The notes under the pieces are model-generated. The model was not told where the DNA came from and did no database searches. It worked only from the letters and a program-made list of their open reading frames with translations. 16,969 bases of DNA. Origin: Bacteroidota bacterium. GTDB taxonomy: Bacteria > Bacteroidota > Bacteroidia > Chitinophagales > Chitinophagaceae. Location of the stretch: assembly GCA_029778965.1 (NCBI GenBank), contig JAKPBL010000276.1, forward strand, positions 1 to 16,969. The letters run 5' to 3'. Shown here piece by piece: positions 1 to 7,295 of this stretch; the stretch's first letter is position 1, and every line of letters begins with the position of its first letter. The translations under genes and the position numbers were made by a program.

Positions 1-699
1 CATCTTTTGCAGCAACGCATCAACGAACCGCTTTCTGTCTGATTTCACCAGCACCGGTTCAATGGCTTTCTGCCAGATGGCGTATCCCTGCTCGTTCATG
101 TGCAGGGAATCGGCTTTAAAGATTTCCGGCTTCGGTTGTGCCTTTCCGTTGAACATCAGGGGATAGACATCCACGAAAGCGGTGTTCGGCCGGGTTTTCA
201 GGAAAGCGCCGATGGCCTTGTTGGCGGCGATCATCTTCGGCCAGTATTTCCGGCGGCTGGGGCTGGGCTTCATCGATACAAAGCTGATCTGTGCCTGCGG
301 CAGCTTTTGGCGAAGAATGCCAAACAGGGTCTGAAAGCGATTCACCACTGTTTTTACCTGCAGGGTATCTGCTGCGGCAACATCATTCTCCCCGCAATAG
401 ATCACTACCTGCCGCGGCTGATAGGGGTCGATCAGCTCATTGGCATAACGGATCAGGTCGGTGAGCTGCGATCCGCCGAAGGCGCGGTTGGTAATTTCAT
501 ACCCGGGAAACCAGTCGCGCACATCCGACCAATACGTGAACGAAGAGCTGCCGATGACAAGTATGCCGCCCTGCTGCGGCGCCCTTTCGCGGTCGCGTTG
601 TTTGAACGACTGTATATCATCGTAAAAAGGCGGGTGCTGGGCGTACAGGCCGGCGAGGCTGGTAAGGCCCAGTGCCAGCAGCAGGACAAATCGTTTCAT
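1..699 (-). CDS. SGNH/GDSL-family hydrolase, secreted (3' end beyond the window)
   Basis: The frame starts at an ATG at 697-699 and stays open to the left edge; 233 residues are visible and only a short C-terminus can be missing. Residues 1-20 form a Sec signal peptide (basic start, leucine-rich core, ending LYAQ). The SGNH blocks are present in order: GSSS near residue 50 in place of GDS, with Ser52 the likely nucleophile; FGGSQ at 74-78 for the oxyanion Gly; GEND at 103-106 for the block III Asn; DSLH at 197-200 for the catalytic Asp/His pair. The family includes carbohydrate acetyl-esterases, lipases and rhamnogalacturonan acetylesterases. In this locus, removal of acyl groups from the imported or surface glycan is the natural inference. 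The start lies one base after the stop of the GH43-like gene, so the two are probably translated together. The fold is confident; the substrate is unknown. Confidence 0.9.
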   Translation of the reverse strand, partial: MKRFVLLLALGLTSLAGLYAQHPPFYDDIQSFKQRDRERAPQQGGILVIGSSSFTYWSDVRDWFPGYEITNRAFGGSQLTDLIRYANELIDPYQPRQVVIYCGENDVAAADTLQVKTVVNRFQTLFGILRQKLPQAQISFVSMKPSPSRRKYWPKMIAANKAIGAFLKTRPNTAFVDVYPLMFNGKAQPKPEIFKADSLHMNEQGYAIWQKAIEPVLVKSDRKRFVDALLQKM

Positions 700-700
700 C

Positions 701-2491
701 TTATTCAATTGTAAGTGTTTTATATCGGAGAGAAATGCCGTTTTCATTGATCGATTCTATGGTATAGTCATAGGTCTTTTGGCTGTCCATACCTTTGAAA
801 TAATATTCATTGGCGTCGTGCACCATGATACAGTTGTACAGTTTGTCGGGGGCGGTACCATAATAAATATTATACGCATAGGCCTGGTCGTCGGGCTGCC
901 ATTTGATCATGGCGCTGCGTTTATCGCGTTCGGTGCGCAGCACGATGAATTCCTGTACGCCACGGGGGGGAACGCCATTCCCTTTTCCGAACACGCGCAG
1001 GCCGCTAACAGCGAATTTTCCCGTGGGCATGTGAATATTCTCCAGCTTTATATAACGCGCTTTCACCGGCTGGTCGAAGCTCACATAGTCGTGCGGCACG
1101 TCTGTTTTGTTGTTGCTTTTATCGGTAATGAGCGTCCATTTTTTTCCGTCTGCCGAAGCCCAGAGCCGGTACTGGTGAAAGATGCCGGTTTGCTTGCCCA
1201 TAAATTCGGCATCCTGGTCGGCATAGTTGATTTGGATGGCATGAACGGTGCTGATATCGCCCAGGTCTGATTGTATCCATTCGCCTTTATTGCCTGTTTT
1301 AGCGCTCCACCATGTTTTGACCGATTCATCAACAGCATTGTTCGCATGGTGCTCGCCATAGGTGGAAGAAACGGTGACCGGTTTTTGATAATTGAGCAGC
1401 ATCCAGCCGGTAAAGCGGCTTTGCAGGTGATCGGCTTCGCCATTGGGCAGGTAGTGCGGGTAGTCGCCAAAGGCGGTATTGCAGAACATTACGCCATCTT
1501 TATCGAAGCCCGCAGGCCACATGCCGTTTCTTCTTTCGAATGTATTTTTCACGGTGATGTTCATGGTGCTGACATGCCAGTAGTTTTTCCAGTTGTCCTG
1601 GAAGGTGGCGCCATGACCTGCGCCCCGAATGAAGCCCCCCGGCTTAAAGCTCAGCGGGTCAGACTGCGCCTGGAAAGGACCGAGCGGCGTTTCGCCCACC
1701 ACCACCCCATCGGCATAGCCGCTCATTTCGGTACCGGGCGCCCCGTATTGCAGGTAGTATTTCCCGTTGTGTTTGGTCACCCACGCGCCTTCGATAAAGG
1801 GTTCGAGAAAGGTATTGTCCATGTACTCGCCGAAGCGCTGCCAGCCATAACGCCATTGTTCCAGAAAATACATTTCCTTACGCGCACCTTTGGGCTGGAA
1901 TGTTTTGCGGTCGAGCTCCACGCCATACAGCGGGTACACATTCGAGCTGCCGTTGTACATATAGAGCTTGCCGTCATCGTCGGTAAAGAACGCGGGATCC
2001 CAGCCGCCGATCTCAAGCGAGTCGATGGCTTCTTTCCAATCATCTGTTTTCGGGTTCGTGCTCATCCAGATGGGAAAATTGCGGCTGTAGGTAGAGCCGA
2101 ATACAATCATGGTATCGCCGATGATACCGACCGCCGGTGCACAAAGCTCATCATATACGTGGTGATACGGTTTCAGGAATTTACGCGGCACGAAATTCCA
2201 GGTGGAAAGATCGGGGCTCCACCAGTAGCCCCACTGGTTGGTGCTGAATAAAAAATAATCGCCCTTGAAATTGACGATAACGGGATCGGCCGTAGCGCGG
2301 TGCTTACCCCAGGTGCTGAAGTTGGGAATGGGACAGTAGCCGTAGTCGAGGTTAATCGGATTGCAATAGGTTTTGGCGGTTTGAAGTTGGGTCGCAGGGG
2401 GGGTCGATTGCGCGCGGAGGGTAGAGCAGCAGGCGATTAAAACGAATATGTTTAATACCACGGCTTTGGACAGGCGAATGGCGGCGATCAT
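701..2491 (-). CDS. GH43-like glycoside hydrolase with C-terminal discoidin (F5/8 type C) and FN3-like domains
   Basis: A 596-residue exported hydrolase. The N-terminal hydrophobic segment ends in LIAC, a plausible lipobox with Cys21; a Sec site near AQ at residues 27-28 is an alternative, so the anchoring is uncertain. Residues about 40-350 look like a five-bladed GH43 propeller. The three acidic positions are recognisable: Asp69 in TADPV (general base), Asp165 in GGWDPAFF (pKa modulator) and Glu234 in IEGAW (general acid). His293 in GAGHGATF may be the metal/core histidine. Residues about 370-502 resemble a discoidin carbohydrate-binding domain (NNAVDESVKTWWSAK, then a C-terminal RYIKL strand). 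Residues about 508-596 look like FN3. GH43 enzymes typically act on arabinose, xylose or galactose linkages, which is odd beside glucanases. The ATG overlaps the GMC oxidoreductase stop in an ATGA arrangement, indicating translational coupling. I cannot assign the subfamily. Confidence 0.87.
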   Translation of the reverse strand: MIAAIRLSKAVVLNIFVLIACCSTLRAQSTPPATQLQTAKTYCNPINLDYGYCPIPNFSTWGKHRATADPVIVNFKGDYFLFSTNQWGYWWSPDLSTWNFVPRKFLKPYHHVYDELCAPAVGIIGDTMIVFGSTYSRNFPIWMSTNPKTDDWKEAIDSLEIGGWDPAFFTDDDGKLYMYNGSSNVYPLYGVELDRKTFQPKGARKEMYFLEQWRYGWQRFGEYMDNTFLEPFIEGAWVTKHNGKYYLQYGAPGTEMSGYADGVVVGETPLGPFQAQSDPLSFKPGGFIRGAGHGATFQDNWKNYWHVSTMNITVKNTFERRNGMWPAGFDKDGVMFCNTAFGDYPHYLPNGEADHLQSRFTGWMLLNYQKPVTVSSTYGEHHANNAVDESVKTWWSAKTGNKGEWIQSDLGDISTVHAIQINYADQDAEFMGKQTGIFHQYRLWASADGKKWTLITDKSNNKTDVPHDYVSFDQPVKARYIKLENIHMPTGKFAVSGLRVFGKGNGVPPRGVQEFIVLRTERDKRSAMIKWQPDDQAYAYNIYYGTAPDKLYNCIMVHDANEYYFKGMDSQKTYDYTIESINENGISLRYKTLTIE

Positions 2492-4161
2492 AGGTTTCCC
2501 TTTTTCATTTCGGTAACGGCATGGTCAACGGCACGGGCGGTGAGGGCCATGTAAAGGATCGAGGGACTTTGGTTGCCGGTGCTCGTCATGCAGGCGCCGT
2601 CGGTAACGAATACGTTTTTACAGTGGTGCAACTGGTTGAAGGCATTGAGCAGCGATGTTTTGGGATCATGCCCCATGCGAACACCGCCCATTTCATGGAT
2701 ATCAAGCCCCGGCGCCTGGTGGGTATCTTGGGTGTGAACATCTTTCACGCCGGCTTTTTCAAGCATGATCTGCCCCTGTTCCAGGAAATCTTTTACCATT
2801 TTATCGTCGTTGTCGTCGTATCCCACATCGGTAACCAGCAGCGGAATGCCCCACTGGTCTTTTTTATCGGGATGCAGGTAAACGCGGTTGTGTTCTTTGG
2901 GAATGGTTTCACCCTGCATGTACATATAAACGGTCCACGGACCGGGTTCCTGCTGCTGCGCTTTCAATGCTGTGCCGATCTCCGTTTGATCGGGATCTGG
3001 TTTGCCGCGATAGGCGCCGCTGAAGATCACATATCCACCGAGAAAATCGGTTTCCTGCCTGCCGAGGTTACGGAAATTGGGGATCACGCAGTCAAGGGGC
3101 TTCCGCACCTTGTAATAGCCATCTTCAAACCCCGGCATAACGCCCCACATGCTGCCACGATAATTGTGAAAACAGATGTATTTGCCAAGCAGGCCATTGT
3201 CGTTGCCGAGGCCGTTGGGAAAGCGGTTCGATTTGGAATTGAGCAGGATCAGGTTGCTGTTGAGCGCAGAAGCGTTCACGAATATGATGCGGGCCTCGAA
3301 TTCGACCGGCTGCTTGCTAACGGTGTCGATCACCCGAACGCCACGGGCCTTGCCGGTTTTTTCGTCGAAGAGGATCGACTCTACTACCGAAAAGGGTCTG
3401 ACGGTGAGGTTGCCCGTGCGTTTGGCCCAGGGCAAAGTAGAACTGTTAGAGCTGAAATAAGCGCCATAGGGGCATCCCCGCCGGCAGAGGTTCCGGTTCT
3501 GGCATTGCCCACGCCCGGTGCTGTTCTGGTCTTTGGTAGGCTCGGTCAGGTGTGCCCAGCGGCCGGGTATATAATAGCGTCCGAATTCTTTTTGCAGCAC
3601 TTCTTTCAGGTGTTGCTCCACGCAGTTGAACTCGTAGCCGGGTTGAAATTCGCCGTCGGGCATAGCGGGAATATTCTCTTTGGTGCCGGTAATGCCGGTA
3701 AACAATTCGGCGTGGCTGTACCAGGGCGCGATGTCTTTGTACCGGATGGGCCAATCAACGGCAAAGCCGTGTCTTTTGGGTGCTTCAAATTCGAAATCAC
3801 TCCAGCGCTGGCAGCTTCGTCCCCAGATCAGCGATTTGCCGCCTACCTGGTACCCTCTTATCCAGTCGAACGGTTTTTCCTGTACATACGGATGATCGTC
3901 GTCTTTTACGAAGAAGTGCTGGGAGTCTTCGCCATAATCGGCCGCGCGGCTGATCAGCGGATTGGCATGGCGGGTTTGCCAGGTGGGCTGCCCGCGGTGC
4001 GGCAGTTCCCACGGGTCGCGGGCATAGCCGGGATAGTCTTTGATGTGCTCCACGTTGCGGCCCCGTTCGAGCACCAGGGTCTTCAACCCCTTATCGCATA
4101 GCTCTTTAGCGGCCCATCCGCCGCTGATCCCGCTTCCAATGACAATGGCATCGTATTTCAT
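2488..4161 (-). CDS. GMC-family FAD-dependent sugar dehydrogenase with a [3Fe-4S]-type cysteine motif
   Basis: A 557-residue GMC flavoprotein. The dinucleotide-binding glycines are GSGISGG at residues 9-15, followed by LVLERG at 29-34. GGKSLIWG at about 107-114 is the second FAD contact. The C-terminal GMC signature has His489 in HEMGGVRMG and Asn530 in GNQSPS, the expected catalytic His/Asn pair. Cys220, Cys226 and Cys230 follow C-x5-C-x3-C, the pattern I recall for the [3Fe-4S] cluster in direct-electron-transfer FAD glucose and fructose dehydrogenases. The protein therefore looks like a dehydrogenase of that class (glucose, gluconate or glucoside-3-dehydrogenase relatives) rather than an oxidase. 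There is no Sec or Tat signal: the Rossmann motif begins at residue 4. Characterised relatives are exported with a Tat-bearing small subunit and pass electrons to a cytochrome c; neither partner is visible here. Fourteen bases separate it from the upstream GH144 gene, and its stop overlaps the GH43-like start. The substrate is unproven. Confidence 0.93.
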   Translation of the reverse strand: MKYDAIVIGSGISGGWAAKELCDKGLKTLVLERGRNVEHIKDYPGYARDPWELPHRGQPTWQTRHANPLISRAADYGEDSQHFFVKDDDHPYVQEKPFDWIRGYQVGGKSLIWGRSCQRWSDFEFEAPKRHGFAVDWPIRYKDIAPWYSHAELFTGITGTKENIPAMPDGEFQPGYEFNCVEQHLKEVLQKEFGRYYIPGRWAHLTEPTKDQNSTGRGQCQNRNLCRRGCPYGAYFSSNSSTLPWAKRTGNLTVRPFSVVESILFDEKTGKARGVRVIDTVSKQPVEFEARIIFVNASALNSNLILLNSKSNRFPNGLGNDNGLLGKYICFHNYRGSMWGVMPGFEDGYYKVRKPLDCVIPNFRNLGRQETDFLGGYVIFSGAYRGKPDPDQTEIGTALKAQQQEPGPWTVYMYMQGETIPKEHNRVYLHPDKKDQWGIPLLVTDVGYDDNDDKMVKDFLEQGQIMLEKAGVKDVHTQDTHQAPGLDIHEMGGVRMGHDPKTSLLNAFNQLHHCKNVFVTDGACMTSTGNQSPSILYMALTARAVDHAVTEMKKGNL

Positions 4162-4175
4162 ATTCCTGGTGTTTT

Positions 4176-5564
4176 TTATTTACCCGTCGGGTCGTACCCG
4201 TCGGGTGGCACCCGACGGGTGGTGAAGCCCAGGCGTTGCAGGCCGCGCTGCACGTCGGGGTTTTGCATAAAGAGTTTCCAGAGCAGGCCGCTGCGGTAGT
4301 TCTCGATCATCACGATGATGGGGCCTTGGTCGATGGCGAGGTGGCTGCCGGCGTACCAGTTCTGCGTTTCATTGAACGCATCGACGAAACCGTATTCGCT
4401 CCAGATCCTGTCGCCGAGGTCGTCGTAGAAATGACGCAGGGCCTGCATCGAGTATTCGGGGGTATAGGGAAAGGCGCTGAGTGCCGCAGTGGGCGTAATG
4501 GTGCCGTGGTCGTTGGTGGGAGAATGCGCATCGTACCCGTTGTAGGTATCGCTGGCGGTAAGCCCCCAGCAATGGGCGCCATATCCTTTGAAGCCGCCGG
4601 GGTTGCGCACGCAATGTTCCCGGTTGATCAGGGTATGATTCCGGTTCTGCTCCCAGTAATCGGCATACTGGTCTTTGAGACCGCGCGGGTCCAGGCCGAG
4701 GAATGAGTAATGCGAAAAGAAAAGTGGTCCGCCGTAATCGAAGCCCAGCGGTAATTTGATCCCGTAAAATTCTTTGCCGTTCTTAAAAAAATCGCTCTGC
4801 GCCCAGCCACGATGATATACGGCGGGCGACACGCCATAACGGTCACCTGCAGCCGCAGCGAGCACATACATGATCAGGCATTCGTTGAAGCCGCGCACGG
4901 GAAAGTTCATGGCCCAGCCATTGTTCGGGCTCCAGTGCCAGTACAGCACTTCCTGGTCGTGGGTGAACCAGTTCCATTCGATCTCGTTCCAGAGCCAGCC
5001 GATGCGTCCGCGCAGGGACCGTTCAACGGGGTCATCACCGTTGAAGTACTGCTGTGCACACAGCAATCCCTGGAAGAGAAAAGAAGTTTCCACCAGGTCG
5101 GCGCCATCGTCTTTGCGGCTGAAGGGAATGGTTTTGCCGGTGGCGCCGTTGAGCCAGTGGGGGAAAGCGCCGTGATAGCTGTCAGCCTTCGAGAGAAACT
5201 TCACCATTTTGAGCAGGAAGCGGGCAGCGCTGTCGCGCGCAATCCATTTACGTTCGGCGGCAACGATCACCGCCATAACACCAAAGCCGGTGCCGCCGGT
5301 GGTTACCACTTCGGGGCCGTAGTCAAAGCTGCTGTTGCTGCGTTCGCGCGAGAGGCCCGATACCGGATGCGCAAAATCCCAGAAGTACCGGAAGGTTTGC
5401 TTCTGCACCAGGTCGAGCAGGGCGGAGTCTGATAAATTCCGGGGTCTTGCGGCAGCGGAGAAAACGGCATCGCCTGTTTTTTTCCGCTGCGCCGTTGCCT
5501 GGAAGCTCGTCAGTGCGGTGAAGAAAAGCGCAACGCCCGCCAGCAATATTTTGGTTTGTGTCAT
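4176..5564 (-). CDS. GH144-like endo-beta-1,2-glucanase (glucoamylase-like PF10091 family), secreted paralog
   Basis: I chose the ATG at 5562-5564 (462 residues) because it directly begins a Sec signal peptide, residues 1 to about 26, ending TATAQ. The longer frame to 5696 would overlap the upstream gene and put 44 non-signal residues in front. The rest is one (alpha/alpha)6-type catalytic domain. Characteristic blocks are GAFPHWL, KDDGADLVETSF (Asp152, Asp156, Glu159), GFNECLIMYV (Glu228), GGPLFFSHYSF, HCWGLTASD and AIDQGPIIVMIEN. These acidic residues match in spacing the ones I recall as important in the Chitinophaga GH144 enzyme, which cuts beta-1,2-glucan. The old name glucoamylase is misleading, since alpha-1,4 activity is not implied. 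It lies 56 bp after a paralog that has an extra Ig-like domain. The last dozen codons are made of an 11-bp repeat and extend the protein beyond where its paralog ends. Confidence 0.9.
   Translation of the reverse strand: MTQTKILLAGVALFFTALTSFQATAQRKKTGDAVFSAAARPRNLSDSALLDLVQKQTFRYFWDFAHPVSGLSRERSNSSFDYGPEVVTTGGTGFGVMAVIVAAERKWIARDSAARFLLKMVKFLSKADSYHGAFPHWLNGATGKTIPFSRKDDGADLVETSFLFQGLLCAQQYFNGDDPVERSLRGRIGWLWNEIEWNWFTHDQEVLYWHWSPNNGWAMNFPVRGFNECLIMYVLAAAAGDRYGVSPAVYHRGWAQSDFFKNGKEFYGIKLPLGFDYGGPLFFSHYSFLGLDPRGLKDQYADYWEQNRNHTLINREHCVRNPGGFKGYGAHCWGLTASDTYNGYDAHSPTNDHGTITPTAALSAFPYTPEYSMQALRHFYDDLGDRIWSEYGFVDAFNETQNWYAGSHLAIDQGPIIVMIENYRSGLLWKLFMQNPDVQRGLQRLGFTTRRVPPDGYDPTGK
4182..4220 (-). 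repeat. Three 11-bp palindrome-like repeats with 14-bp periodicity at the 3' end of a GH144 gene
   Basis: On the plus strand, ACCCGTCGGGT occurs at 4182-4192 and 4196-4206, and its exact reverse complement ACCCGACGGGT at 4210-4220, with 3-bp spacers (CGT, GGC). The copies at 4196-4206 and 4210-4220 can form a perfect 11-bp stem with a 3-nt loop. The array encodes the C-terminal tail of the GH144 protein and ends two codons before its stop. No U-run follows on the transcribed side, so it is not a typical terminator. REP-like repeat insertion or an mRNA-stabilising hairpin are the alternatives. Confidence 0.75.
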
Positions 5565-5620
5565 ACTATCGATCGGGTTAAACAGGATACCACTTTCCTT
5601 TGCCGCCCACTTCGTCTGCA

Positions 5621-7285
5621 CTAAAGATACGGCGCCGTGAACCCTAATGTACGCATACCTGCTTTCACTTCGGGGGCATTTGTAAACAGTTTCCAAAGCA
5701 GGCCGGTACGGTGATTCTCGATCATAACGATAACAGGGCCCTGGTCGATGGCCAGGAAGGAGTCGGCAAACCAGGCGTCCTGGAGCTTGAAAGCGTCGAC
5801 GAAGCCCTGTTCGGTAAATAGCTTGTCGCCCAGCTTGTAATAAAAGAACTTCAGCGCCGCCATTGATTTTTCGGGCGTAAAGGGAAAAGAAGAAAGCGCG
5901 GCCGTGGGCGCTATCACTCCCAGGTCATTGACCGGCGAACTGGCGCTGTAGCCACCTGGAATATCACTGGCAGTGAGCCCCCAGCAATCACCACTGTACC
6001 CGTAATATTTCAGCGGATTGTCGGCGCAATAAGCACGATTGATGTTCGAATGGGCCACTACCTGGTCTTTATAGTTCGCATAGATATCATGAAGGCCATT
6101 GGGATCGATGCCCATGAACGAATAGTGCGAAAAGAAAAGCGGGCCGCCATAGTCGGGTCCTAACGGCAGGGTATACCCGTAATACTGTTTGCCGTTGGTA
6201 TAACCGGTACCCACCCACCCCTGGGTGTATACTGTTGGAGGAATGCCGTGCGTGGTGGAAGAGGCGGCCATCACATAGGTAATAAGGCATTCGTTCCAGC
6301 CACGGATGGGGAGGTTCATATCCCAGCCGTAATTATTGCTATAATGCCAGTACAGCACATTGCCGTCATCGCGGCGAAAGAAATCCCATTCCACGCGATC
6401 AACGATGGCGTTCACTTTCTGCCGGAAATTCTGTTCCGCCGCGGTAACTCCCTTGAAGTATTCACGTGCAGTGATCAGTCCCATGACGGCATAAGACGTT
6501 TCGACGATATCGGCGCCGTTGTCTTTCTGGCTGAAAGGAATGATAGCGCCCGTGGTGCCGTCGAGCCAGTGCGGGAAAGCACCTTTGACAGTGCCGGCTT
6601 TATTCAGCAGGAAATCGGCAGCGCTCGTCAGCGAAGCCAGCGCCTGGTCGCGCGTAATAAATCCTCTTTCGGCAGCCACCACAGTAGCCATAAAGCCAAA
6701 GCCCGAGCCACCCGAAGTAACTGTATTGCCCGAACTGTTTCTCTCACGCGCCATACCATTGAGCGAGGCCGCGTTGTTCCAGAAATAATTGAAGGTTTTT
6801 TTCTGCACCAGGGTCAGCAGGGAGTCGTCGCTGATCAGGGAGAATTTATCGGTCGAATCAATGCCGGTCAAAAACTGCTTGTTCACCGTACCGGTAAAAT
6901 TTCCGCCTGCGGCGGATTTCAGGGCATTACTGATAACCAGCTTGTAACTGGAAAGCGGCATAAGATCGTCGGCAGGGGTAATCAGCAAGGCGGCGTCACC
7001 TGCCTGCAGGCTGGTATTCACAGTTACAGGCTGGCCGCCGCTGCCCGTAAGCTGAACCGCGCCCGTCACCGATGCCGGCAGCACGGCCGTTGTAAACTGT
7101 ACTTCCACCACGGGCTTACGCGCTGTTCCATATGTGCGATCGGCCATATCTGCCCCATTGAGCCTGATCGATTTCAGCCCGACCAGCGCAGGTGGGTCAG
7201 GATCGGGCGCGGGCTTGTCTTTTGTTGAACAGGCAATCATCGCCACAAAAAAACAGCAGGTGAAGGCCGGTAATATTTTTTTCAT
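5621..7285 (-). CDS. GH144-like beta-1,2-glucanase with N-terminal Ig-like domain, lipoprotein paralog
   Basis: A 554-residue protein whose signal ends MIACS, giving a lipobox with Cys19, followed by a charged and proline-rich linker (TKDKPAPDPDPP). This suggests an outer-membrane, perhaps surface-exposed, lipoprotein. Residues about 35-140 form an Ig-like domain of the kind found ahead of Bacteroidota glycosidases (LKSIRLNGADM, then alternating strands to NKQFLTG). The catalytic domain, about 150-554, has the same blocks as the downstream paralog: GAFPHWL, KDNGADIVETSY (Asp255, Asp259, Glu262), GWNECLITYV (Glu332), GGPLFFSHYSF, DCWGLTASD and AIDQGPVIVMIEN. All acidic positions of the GH144 active-site region are retained, so both copies are probably active. 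GGAAAG just ahead of the ATG is a reasonable ribosome-binding site. The gene starts 10 bp after the GH30 stop. Expected role: endo-cleavage of beta-1,2-linked glucan at the cell surface; linkage specificity is inferred from family only. Confidence 0.92.
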   Translation of the reverse strand: MKKILPAFTCCFFVAMIACSTKDKPAPDPDPPALVGLKSIRLNGADMADRTYGTARKPVVEVQFTTAVLPASVTGAVQLTGSGGQPVTVNTSLQAGDAALLITPADDLMPLSSYKLVISNALKSAAGGNFTGTVNKQFLTGIDSTDKFSLISDDSLLTLVQKKTFNYFWNNAASLNGMARERNSSGNTVTSGGSGFGFMATVVAAERGFITRDQALASLTSAADFLLNKAGTVKGAFPHWLDGTTGAIIPFSQKDNGADIVETSYAVMGLITAREYFKGVTAAEQNFRQKVNAIVDRVEWDFFRRDDGNVLYWHYSNNYGWDMNLPIRGWNECLITYVMAASSTTHGIPPTVYTQGWVGTGYTNGKQYYGYTLPLGPDYGGPLFFSHYSFMGIDPNGLHDIYANYKDQVVAHSNINRAYCADNPLKYYGYSGDCWGLTASDIPGGYSASSPVNDLGVIAPTAALSSFPFTPEKSMAALKFFYYKLGDKLFTEQGFVDAFKLQDAWFADSFLAIDQGPVIVMIENHRTGLLWKLFTNAPEVKAGMRTLGFTAPYL

Positions 7286-7295
7286 CGCTTTCCGT

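Noticed and set aside
1271..2251. 326-codon plus-strand open frame opposite the GH43-like gene
   Set aside because: It lies entirely inside a well-supported gene, and its composition looks like translated antisense with no family motifs.
2521..4101. Long open frame of 526 codons on the plus strand opposite the GMC oxidoreductase gene
   Set aside because: Its product has no recognisable domain, while the opposite strand encodes an intact GMC protein with all signatures. It is a shadow of codon bias.
5565..5696. Upstream in-frame ATG extending the second GH144 protein by 44 residues
   Set aside because: It overlaps the preceding gene's 3' end and would bury the signal peptide that begins at 5564.
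6248..7228. 326-codon plus-strand open frame opposite the Ig-like/GH144 gene
   Set aside because: Antisense of a complete, motif-bearing gene, with no signal or domain of its own.
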